IMG/VR virus record: IMGVR_UViG_3300029957_000008
Location: 1 to 64,000 of that record
DNA length: 64,000 nucleotides
Strand: one strand, 5' to 3'
Origin: a virus
Below are positions 1-6,133 of the stretch, one piece after another (positions within the stretch are counted from its first letter, which is position 1; the number at the start of each line of letters is the position of its first letter). The notes beneath the pieces were generated by a model. That model saw nothing but the letters and a program-made list of their open reading frames with translations, did no database searches and was not told the DNA's origin. The position numbers were made by a program, and so were the translations under genes.

Positions 1-38
1 CTGTCCTTGATGTACTTGGAAAGGCGGATGGGGTCCAT
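1..38 (-). CDS. start of a gene cut by the window edge
   Basis: A leftward ATG lies at 38-36 with a purine-rich AGGAA about eight bases upstream. Only the first twelve codons are visible (MDPIRLSKYIKD). It follows the 94-378 gene in the same direction, so it is probably the next gene of that operon. Too short to assign a function. Confidence 0.4.
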   Translation of the reverse strand, partial: MDPIRLSKYIKD

Positions 39-93
39 TAGCGATTTCCTGACTGAGATACTCCAAATTGAGGAGACGAATCCAAACCATACG

Positions 94-378
94 TCATAGC
101 TCTTCAGCAAACCCTTTCGCCTTGCAGATTGCTAATCTAATTCCCGAGTGCAGGTCGGCCCTAACCCCGTGCGCTTCCGAAATGTCTAGTTTTCGGTCTG
201 CAACCAGCAAAACCACACCACCATCTTCGTCGCAGGTCAAGCTAGCGAACCGAGAGTGATCTTTACCGAAGAAATAAAACGACGTATCGCCGTCTTCGGA
301 GTCAACGATTCGATCACATTTGAACCCCAGGTCGGACAGCGCGAGCTTGATTCGCTCTATCGTTTCTAGCTTTTCCAT
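94..378 (-). CDS. small hypothetical phage protein
   Basis: A 94-residue soluble, acidic protein with no signal peptide or membrane segment and no family I recognise. I chose the ATG at 378 (MEKLETIER); a GTG at 396 would add six residues. It begins about 20 bases after the NADAR gene stop and is read in the same direction, so it is probably cotranscribed with that gene. Confidence 0.55.
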   Translation of the reverse strand: MEKLETIERIKLALSDLGFKCDRIVDSEDGDTSFYFFGKDHSRFASLTCDEDGGVVLLVADRKLDISEAHGVRADLHSGIRLAICKAKGFAEEL

Positions 379-399
379 CGTTACCCACGAACGCACGGA

Positions 400-867
400 C
401 TACTTACTGAGTTCTTCGTCTCTTATGGCCATCAACAGCTGGCCCAGCTGGTTTTGGCCAATGTTGTTGCAAACACCCCAGAACTTGTCGCCCCACCAGT
501 TGGTCTCTTCTAGGTACTTGCCCTTGGTCTCAAGAAGCATTTCCTTGAGATCTAGGTTCCTTGTGAACTTGTCTAGAAGAATGGTTTTCATGACCGACAA
601 TTTTCGGCTGTCCCAGCCGTGGATGTCGGGGATTTTTACTTGCTTACCAAAGGCCTTGGCCTCATTAGGTGAGCACTTGAAGAACAGGCTGCGGTCGCAC
701 CATAGGGCCTTTGCGGCCTGGAAGGCGTTCTCGGATGAAGGGAAGATGTCCCCCTCATACTGAACATCGCAGATGTGGTAGTTGCTCAACCACCGATAAC
801 CACCAAAGAAACCTTTGATTTCTTTGTCGTTGTATGTACTACACGCTAACACTTGTTCTCTACTCAT
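400..867 (-). CDS. NADAR-family protein (YbiA-like)
   Basis: A 155-residue protein of the normal length for a single NADAR domain. Visible family landmarks, in order, are LSNYHICDVQYEG, PSSENAFQAAKAL, EAKAFGKQV, a central block ending VMKTILLDKF, the TKGKYLEE stretch, and NIGQNQLGQLLM near the C-terminus. NADAR proteins cleave N-glycosidic bonds; known members act in riboflavin-intermediate damage control or remove ADP-ribose from modified guanine in DNA. In a phage an anti-defence role against ADP-ribosylation is an inference. GAGGTGA precedes the ATG. Family assignment is good; the substrate is unknown. Confidence 0.82.
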   Translation of the reverse strand: MSREQVLACSTYNDKEIKGFFGGYRWLSNYHICDVQYEGDIFPSSENAFQAAKALWCDRSLFFKCSPNEAKAFGKQVKIPDIHGWDSRKLSVMKTILLDKFTRNLDLKEMLLETKGKYLEETNWWGDKFWGVCNNIGQNQLGQLLMAIRDEELSK

Positions 868-910
868 TTAAATCACCTCGGAAATAATTACGGGGTCGAA
901 GGAAGGACAT

Positions 911-920
911 CAATCTTTTA
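911..920 (+). promoter_or_regulatory. CAATCTTT motif just upstream of the HNH gene
   Basis: The sequence CAATCTTTTA ends three bases before the ATG of the HNH gene at 924. The same 8-base core CAATCTTT precedes five other rightward genes at short distance (10224, 39095, 41870, 50167, 56890). A promoter or translation signal is inferred only from recurrence and position. Confidence 0.35.
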
Positions 921-923
921 GGT

Positions 924-1532
924 ATGGAAGACTCTTCTATACAGAAAGAATGTACAAAATGCAAACAACTTTTACCTCTAGATACGTTTGCGGTCCGAAA
1001 GGAAAGAAACGGTGTTCGAAGGAATCAATGCAATGGCTGCAGAAAGAAACCGGAATATTACAGGAACAACAAAGAAAAAATCCAAAAGAAGAACCTAGAG
1101 CGCTACCACAAGAATCGTACAGCAATAATCGCACAAATTAGAGGATATCAAGCTTCCCACAAGGAAGAGCGTCGCGTGTGGCGAAGACTATACGAACAAA
1201 ATAGACTTAAGACAGATCCGGAATTCAAGCTCATTTTCAATATGAGGAGAAGAATTGCTATTGCCCTAAAGACTCATGGTAAGGGAGCCGGAACCCGTGA
1301 GCTTTTAGGCTGCTCCGTTGAGTTTTTATGGGCACACCTAGAATCTAAGTTCCAACCAGGAATGACAAAGGAAAACTACGGGAAGTGGCACATAGATCAC
1401 ATAAGACCCGTAGATTCCTTTGATATGTCAGACACCGCCCAACAAAGAGAGTGCTTTCATTGGTCTAACTTACAGCCACTATGGGCGGTTGATAACTGGA
1501 AGAAGGGGAATAAATACGCCCCGAAGGATTAG
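924..1532 (+). CDS. free-standing HNH homing endonuclease
   Basis: A 202-residue protein read rightward in an otherwise leftward arm. The N-terminus has a zinc-ribbon-like CTKC...CNGC pair (residues 10-40), the middle is highly basic, and the C-terminus carries the nuclease core WHIDHIRPVDSF followed by CFHWSNLQPLW and a Lys-rich tail. The same architecture recurs at 10237 and 45634, so these are relatives. It sits between the NADAR gene and uvsX and overlaps the 3' end of uvsX by four bases. Such genes typically spread into cognate phages by cutting the intron-less or insertion-less allele. Likely mobile. Confidence 0.85.
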   Translation: MEDSSIQKECTKCKQLLPLDTFAVRKERNGVRRNQCNGCRKKPEYYRNNKEKIQKKNLERYHKNRTAIIAQIRGYQASHKEERRVWRRLYEQNRLKTDPEFKLIFNMRRRIAIALKTHGKGAGTRELLGCSVEFLWAHLESKFQPGMTKENYGKWHIDHIRPVDSFDMSDTAQQRECFHWSNLQPLWAVDNWKKGNKYAPKD

Positions 1533-2641
1533 TCCTCGTCAATCGTATCTGCTACGGGTTCCAGACTCATGAAATTCTGAGTCTTTTCCATCTCCAGCAG
1601 CTTATTCAGAATTACCTGTTGTAGGTTCTTGTCTTTGGACAGAGCCTCTAGAACGTTGGGCTTCCCCGTGAACTTGGAATCTCCTATAACATACTGACCT
1701 TTAGATGGGCGCCCAATAATCCCCCAGCTCAAGCCAAGGCGGAACACTTCCTCGTGTTGGTTGACGATCCCCTTGCCGCCTGCGAACGTAAATTCACTCA
1801 TGCGACCTTTTGGAGACATAGTCGAGTCCGTTAGCCATACATGTATTTTTTGTGCCGTTTGTTGACCATCTCCAATCATGTCTTTGCGACTTTCGTCAAC
1901 AAACTTGCGGTCTAGGGCGTCCACCTTGCCACTTGCCGTAAGGTTTTTTTCGGTATTGATAGCGAACTCACAGTGGTGCAAAACAGCATTAGCGGCGGCC
2001 GGCTTCTTCTTGTTGCCACGCTTGATCTCCCACGGATCCATTTCATCCCGTGCGTGGGCAATCATAACCAGAGCAATCCGCTTCTTCCTTTGCGTCTCTA
2101 TGATACTTTTGAGCCCAACACCCATGGTAACAGCGTGGTCTCCGATTTGATGCTGCGAAACGGACTCCTGGTCAGCTTCACGACGCCCTAGGATGTCGGA
2201 AATTGAGTCAATACCAATAAGAGGAATGTCGGCACCCTCCTCAATCAACTCTCGAACCTCGTTCTTCATCCGGTCGAAGATCTGTTCGGGGCGATTCACC
2301 TGATAGACAATAAAGCGGTCGAGATCGATTCCGTACCCCCGAGCCATTTCCTCGTCAAGCTGACCAAGATCGCGAAACTCTGTATCAAACTTGATGACAA
2401 TGGCATTGGGGTTCTCGCGCATTGTATTTCCCGCCATATCATAAAACAAAACTGACTTACACGATTTTCTAACACCCCACAGAAGAGTGCTGAACCCGCG
2501 AGGCATGCCATGAGTCCTACCAAACAGCCAGTTAAATCCTGGACTGCTGGATCTAATCAAATTCTCGGGAGCCCAAGGATCCCAACGGTCCGTAATTGCC
2601 CCTTCAAGTCGTCGTAATTTCGCTGCGAATTTATTTGCCAC
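1529..2641 (-). CDS. uvsX: UvsX/RecA-like recombinase
   Basis: A 370-residue strand-exchange ATPase that would load on ssDNA for recombination-dependent replication and repair. The P-loop is GVRKSCKS (residues 56-63): as in T4 UvsX the usual glycine before Lys is replaced, here by Cys. A Walker-B-like strand IPLIGIDSISD follows near residue 142. GTG at 2641 is the start, preceded by AGAGGA. Upstream in the same direction lie a UvsY-like gene and a gp32-type SSB, the T4 presynaptic trio, which supports a UvsX rather than host-type RecA assignment. A structured intergenic element (2677-2762) lies just upstream. Confidence 0.85.
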   Translation of the reverse strand: MANKFAAKLRRLEGAITDRWDPWAPENLIRSSSPGFNWLFGRTHGMPRGFSTLLWGVRKSCKSVLFYDMAGNTMRENPNAIVIKFDTEFRDLGQLDEEMARGYGIDLDRFIVYQVNRPEQIFDRMKNEVRELIEEGADIPLIGIDSISDILGRREADQESVSQHQIGDHAVTMGVGLKSIIETQRKKRIALVMIAHARDEMDPWEIKRGNKKKPAAANAVLHHCEFAINTEKNLTASGKVDALDRKFVDESRKDMIGDGQQTAQKIHVWLTDSTMSPKGRMSEFTFAGGKGIVNQHEEVFRLGLSWGIIGRPSKGQYVIGDSKFTGKPNVLEALSKDKNLQQVILNKLLEMEKTQNFMSLEPVADTIDED

Positions 2642-2676
2642 TGTGTGATTCCTCTAATTGTGTAACGTTGTTAAGT

Positions 2677-2762
2677 CGACCACCCAGCGTCCGTCAGCCC
2701 CAACTACGTAGCTATCGCAATTGTTATCTTGCAAGGATAGACTGACGGATGCAAGATGGTCG
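2677..2762 (-). ncRNA. structured intergenic element upstream of uvsX
   Basis: In 86 intergenic bases I can pair CGACCA at 2677-2682 with TGGTCG at 2757-2762, and GCGTCCGTCAG at 2687-2697 with CTGACGGATGC at 2742-2752 (one G-U or A-C position depending on strand). The enclosed loop holds a second hairpin: CTATC/GATAG (2712-2716 with 2736-2740) and GCAA/TTGC around an 8-base loop. No open reading frame fills it. It may be a leader RNA, processing site or attenuator for uvsX; the function is not known. Confidence 0.4.
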
Positions 2763-2768
2763 AAGTTT

Positions 2769-3359
2769 CTACTTGTATCCTTCTGGTAAATCAAATGGGT
2801 CGTCTGACATTTTTTGTTTTGGTTCTAAACTTCTTTTAGGCGCTGCAAACGGCTGGGGTCTATTCCCATCGCCAGGATGGCTTAAAGGTAACTGTCCAGC
2901 CGCGACCAGCTTCTTTACACTGCTAAAGCCTTCCTTAAACGCTTCCTGCTTGCCTGACAGGTACATGAGCATCACTCGAATCTCATCCAGCCTATCCTTG
3001 CCCTTGGTAACTCTGTCGTCTGTATCCACCAAAGCATTCCTCAGGTCTGCGGACGGCTTTGTATGGCCCTTGGCCTTTAAGAAGTCCGCTGTGCAGTCCA
3101 GCAACGCTTCGGCCCTGGCTCTAGTAAGGGCGTTGTCCGCAAACAGCTTTTCTTTTGTAAGGACTGTTACTAAATGCTGCAGCTCTAACCAAGCTCTATT
3201 AAATGCCGTAAGTAGCTCCGCAGCATTATGGATATTGACTGTGGCTACTTCCTGTAGCCTGACTTCGGCCTTGACTATCTCCTCAATATTAATCCCTATC
3301 AGGCGGCCACTGCCATCACCTGCAGGAATTAGGTATGAGGTTTCAGTAAATGTGTCCAT
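2769..3359 (-). CDS. UvsY-like recombination mediator candidate
   Basis: A 196-residue largely helical protein between the uvsX and ssb genes. The stretch around residues 105-150 (LVDTDDRVTKGKDRLDE, then a helix ending SGKQEAFKEGF) resembles in spacing the C-terminal helices of T4 UvsY, the mediator that loads UvsX on gp32-coated DNA. The C-terminus is Pro/Lys-rich and ends in an acidic DDPFDLPEGY. The assignment rests mainly on gene order plus weak resemblance; a plain hypothetical protein is the alternative. Confidence 0.5.
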   Translation of the reverse strand: MDTFTETSYLIPAGDGSGRLIGINIEEIVKAEVRLQEVATVNIHNAAELLTAFNRAWLELQHLVTVLTKEKLFADNALTRARAEALLDCTADFLKAKGHTKPSADLRNALVDTDDRVTKGKDRLDEIRVMLMYLSGKQEAFKEGFSSVKKLVAAGQLPLSHPGDGNRPQPFAAPKRSLEPKQKMSDDPFDLPEGYK

Positions 3360-3368
3360 GGAAAAAGG

Positions 3369-3426
3369 GTCCTAGGTGGCTAAGCTGAAAGGAAGGAGAT
3401 CGAAAAAGAACCCAACCACCTAGGAC
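3369..3426. repeat. perfect 11-bp inverted repeat between uvsY-like and ssb genes
   Basis: GTCCTAGGTGG at 3369-3379 is exactly complementary to CCACCTAGGAC at 3416-3426, separated by 36 bases that include a purine-rich AGGAAGGAG. On the leftward transcript the hairpin is followed by CCTTTTTCC, so it could be an inefficient terminator or an operator. A related palindrome CACCTAGGTG occurs at 24107-24116. Confidence 0.45.
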
Positions 3427-3433
3427 AAATTAG

Positions 3434-4687
3434 TTAACCAAAGATGTCGTCGAACTGACTCGAAGCATCCGCCGTATTTTCAGCCACTGGCTGTGTTTCG
3501 GCGGGCTTAGCAGGCTCTGGAGCTGCCTTAGCAGGTTCCGGCTTGGTCTCAGGCTTTACTTCTGCCTTAACTTCTGCCTTAACTTCTGCCTTAACTTCTG
3601 CCTTAACTTCTGCCTTGACTTCGGCTTTCGCCTTAGGTGTTTCAGCAGCAGTAACTGGCTCGCTCTTGGTATCAATTCCCGTAGGAACGCCATCAGCAAA
3701 CGGATCCTCAACCGTTTCAGTCTTGACAGGAGCAGGCTTACTAGACCCACGCTTGCCCATCACACTGTCAACAAACTCAGGATCGCAGCTTCCACCACAA
3801 TCACGAACGTGTTGAACTAGAGTAGCCACCTTCTCATCGCTAAGACGAAGCTCTTCAATCTGCTCAATAAGACAAGGAAGGACTTCCTTAGCCTGCTCAA
3901 GAACCTCATCCGAAACAGTGTGGAAGTCAGGAACCATGGCCCCATCATCGCCAAACTCGACGGTATTCAAGATAGCATCGTCGGAATCTGGCGAGGCTGG
4001 GCCGGTACGAAGGAACTTGAAGAAAACACCGACACGACCATTGGCCTTAATGGCCACCTTACGGTCGCCAGCAATACGCTTAGGGTATTCCCGTGTTTCA
4101 ATTTCCTTGATGGAACGGTCCAGCCTCTTCTTCATATTGTAAGGAATCTGGAAGATGCCAAGTGCACCAGTCTTGCTGGTAACATACAGGCGGTACTTCG
4201 AGTCTGTACCGTGAGCCTTGAGCCAGTTAAACAAAGGCTCCTGGATGGCCTTGTATTTCTCTGAGATCTTGGTTAGTCCGGCCGCAATCTGGGCATCGGT
4301 CATACCTTGAGCCTTAGCTGCAGTGCGAGCCTTGTCCATCGCTTGCGTTTCGTCAGCCTTAGCTGCATTGAACTTAGCCTGGTACTCACCACGCAACTGG
4401 CACATAGGGCATTCCTTGATGGTCATTCCCTGGCGCTTCTCTTCAATACAAAGGAATGGACGGTAAGCGGGCTTCGAGGGGTCACTGAGATTGCGACCTA
4501 CAAGACCGTAGTGCTGCTTGACAAAGACTGCGTAGTCTCGCTTCTTGAGCAGCCCCTTCATGGAAGGGAGAATTCGGAACAACTGGACGTCATCAGCTTT
4601 CTTCATCTTGAAGAACTGGTAGCCGTGGCTACCACCTGAAGCTGCGTCATAACCTGCGGGCAATGCCAATGGATCGATTTCACTCAT
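3434..4687 (-). CDS. gp32-type single-stranded DNA-binding protein
   Basis: A 417-residue protein with an N-terminal OB-fold-type core containing a CPMC zinc-ligand pair (near residue 92), an Ala/Lys helical insertion, then YRLYVTSKTG and GIFQIPYNMKKRL strands. The C-terminal 110 residues are low complexity, with an (Glu-Val-Lys-Ala)n run encoded by a 12-bp tandem repeat, and end in the acidic tip SQFDDIFG typical of SSB partner-binding tails. It coats ssDNA at forks and recombination intermediates. Position next to the uvsY-like and uvsX genes supports the call. The start is ATG with a GGAGAAAC ribosome site. Confidence 0.75.
   Translation of the reverse strand: MSEIDPLALPAGYDAASGGSHGYQFFKMKKADDVQLFRILPSMKGLLKKRDYAVFVKQHYGLVGRNLSDPSKPAYRPFLCIEEKRQGMTIKECPMCQLRGEYQAKFNAAKADETQAMDKARTAAKAQGMTDAQIAAGLTKISEKYKAIQEPLFNWLKAHGTDSKYRLYVTSKTGALGIFQIPYNMKKRLDRSIKEIETREYPKRIAGDRKVAIKANGRVGVFFKFLRTGPASPDSDDAILNTVEFGDDGAMVPDFHTVSDEVLEQAKEVLPCLIEQIEELRLSDEKVATLVQHVRDCGGSCDPEFVDSVMGKRGSSKPAPVKTETVEDPFADGVPTGIDTKSEPVTAAETPKAKAEVKAEVKAEVKAEVKAEVKAEVKPETKPEPAKAAPEPAKPAETQPVAENTADASSQFDDIFG
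3558..3629. repeat. 12-bp tandem repeat inside the ssb gene
   Basis: ACTTCTGCCTTA is repeated four times exactly, followed by a fifth copy with one change and a sixth degenerate copy. In the gene it encodes repeated Glu-Val-Lys-Ala in the linker before the acidic tail. Slippage here would change linker length without breaking frame. Confidence 0.9.
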
Positions 4688-4698
4688 TTTGTTTCTCC

Positions 4699-5436
4699 TT
4701 AATCCTCGTTCGTGGCATTATCGCCAGATTGTGAGGGTTTAAATAGTTTCACTACTGAATTTTTGCTAACTTGAAAGTCTTTGTCGAAATCTACTGTCGT
4801 AGAGCGTGAGAATAGGATGTTGATAAGAGCTTTTTCTTCTGGACTTGATACGTCTGTAACTAAGATTGGTATTACCTTCGCTTCAAGTGCCTTGCTAATC
4901 AGTTCCTCTGAGAGCGTCTTCTTGAGGTAGGCCATGCTTAGGGTATCCTGAGCGCAACCCCTAACCAGCTTACGGATGTGGTTTACTGTGGCCCTAGTGT
5001 CGGGACAAATCTGTGAGGAGAAGGTAGGCGCTGGCATCTCATTCAATTCAACCATAGCCATAATGTCTCTTAGGACATCACTGAGTCGCCCAAACTGAGT
5101 CGTCCCAAACTCTCGCCCCCTGTAATAAGAAGGCTCTACCGCATCGGCGATCTTCTTGTACATCGCATTTGCATCTAGAACCATCCCACCACTACTCGTT
5201 AGGATCTCAGCCACCTTACTAATCGCCGATTCATCGCCCGTGGCGAATACGGCGATTAAGCGGTGGGGAATGGTCGAATTCTTGAATTCTTCCAACAACT
5301 TAGGAAGTCTCTCGCAAGCATTCCTAATGGCAACTCCCATTCCTCCACGATACTTGTAATTTACGTCATCCAACTTAGTAATCGCTAGCTTTTCAGTCTC
5401 TCTGATGTCTTTGATAATGTCTCGAATCTCTCTCAT
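4699..5436 (-). CDS. hypothetical protein
   Basis: A 245-residue soluble protein, mixed helical, that I cannot assign. It opens with a charged helix (MREIRDIIKDIRE), has a central AVFATGDESAI segment and a Ser/Lys-rich C-terminus. It is the first gene behind a strong leftward promoter (5458-5486) and lies 11 bases before ssb, so it probably leads the ssb-uvsY-uvsX transcript. Confidence 0.65.
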   Translation of the reverse strand: MREIRDIIKDIRETEKLAITKLDDVNYKYRGGMGVAIRNACERLPKLLEEFKNSTIPHRLIAVFATGDESAISKVAEILTSSGGMVLDANAMYKKIADAVEPSYYRGREFGTTQFGRLSDVLRDIMAMVELNEMPAPTFSSQICPDTRATVNHIRKLVRGCAQDTLSMAYLKKTLSEELISKALEAKVIPILVTDVSSPEEKALINILFSRSTTVDFDKDFQVSKNSVVKLFKPSQSGDNATNED

Positions 5437-5457
5437 GTGTGTCCTTTGTATTTGTGA

Positions 5458-5486
5458 ATTATACCTTTAATAACTTGCGGTGTCAA
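5458..5486 (-). promoter_or_regulatory. sigma70-type promoter
   Basis: Read leftward, TTGACA (5486-5481) is separated by exactly 17 bases from TATAAT (5463-5458), a consensus match. It is placed 21 bases before the start of the 245-residue gene and overlaps the stop region of the 5483-5695 gene. Confidence 0.75.
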
Positions 5487-5695
5487 CCACTATGGCAATT
5501 TACGTTTTCTTCCTCATCAAAAAGCCCGCGTCCAAGAAACCGAAGGACATCATCAAAGGCATAAAACCTGTCACCGTAGCCTCCATCAACCTCTTTTGTA
5601 GCCTTGTACAGCGTTTCCTGATTCGCAATCGCAGCTACCCGACACTGAAGTAAAAACTTAACCAGTTTATCTCTGCTAATAGGATTATTCTCCAT
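5483..5695 (-). CDS. small acidic protein, tandem paralogue 3
   Basis: A 70-residue protein. Its C-terminal part (FDDVLRFLGRGLFDEEE) resembles the C-terminal helices of the next two upstream genes at 5703 and 5918, which suggests a tandem duplication. Function unknown. It lies at the end of the transcript that contains polIII alpha. Confidence 0.55.
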   Translation of the reverse strand: MENNPISRDKLVKFLLQCRVAAIANQETLYKATKEVDGGYGDRFYAFDDVLRFLGRGLFDEEENVNCHSG

Positions 5696-5702
5696 CTCAA
5701 TC

Positions 5703-5915
5703 CTAGTTCAAAAACTTCTTGTCTGTCGCTTCATCTTCATCAAACTCACCGGACTCAACCAGCTCCAGCAAGTCCCTAACCATGTCAAGATTGAACTCCT
5801 CAAGTGCCGCCCCAAGCCAGTCCTTGTCGGCAATCTTCTCTTCCATGTCCTTTTGGGCCAGGACCGCAGCAGCAGCCAAAAACTCCACCAAAGCCTTCTT
5901 GTTAATAGTCTTCAT
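5703..5915 (-). CDS. small acidic protein, tandem paralogue 2
   Basis: A 70-residue acidic protein with an Ala-rich helix (residues 8-25) and the C-terminal motif FNLDMVRDLLELVESGEFD shared with the 5918-6133 product. Spacing to its neighbours is only a few bases, indicating one operon. Function unknown; duplication is visible in sequence. Confidence 0.6.
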   Translation of the reverse strand: MKTINKKALVEFLAAAAVLAQKDMEEKIADKDWLGAALEEFNLDMVRDLLELVESGEFDEDEATDKKFLN

Positions 5916-5917
5916 AG

Positions 5918-6133
5918 TTACTCCTTGACGTCGACGTCGAATAACCCAGACTCAATAAGTGTGATCATCTCGTGCGCCATATCAAATTCAAATTTAGCCA
6001 CTTCCATATCGATAGGATTTTTTGATTTCTTACTTGCGAGGAGATCTTCGCTTCCAAGCTCGGCGGCTTCCCTCCAAAAGGCCAGCATGAACTCCTTGTC
6101 AATCTGCTTCTTTACTTCCGTCTTTGTTTCCAT
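5918..6133 (-). CDS. small acidic protein, tandem paralogue 1
   Basis: A 71-residue protein whose C-terminal FEFDMAHEMITLIESGLFD matches the equivalent stretch of the 5703-5915 protein. Its start overlaps the 3' end of the polymerase C-part gene by 35 bases, suggesting translational coupling. Function unknown. Confidence 0.6.
   Translation of the reverse strand: METKTEVKKQIDKEFMLAFWREAAELGSEDLLASKKSKNPIDMEVAKFEFDMAHEMITLIESGLFDVDVKE

Noticed and set aside
2677-2762. tRNA gene
   Set aside because: There is a long end stem but no acceptor, D or T-loop signature (no GTTCRA box or anticodon arm of the right size).
3543-3815. Rightward frame made of Leu-Thr-Ser-Ala repeats opposite ssb
   Set aside because: It is only the antisense shadow of the 12-bp repeat in the ssb gene.
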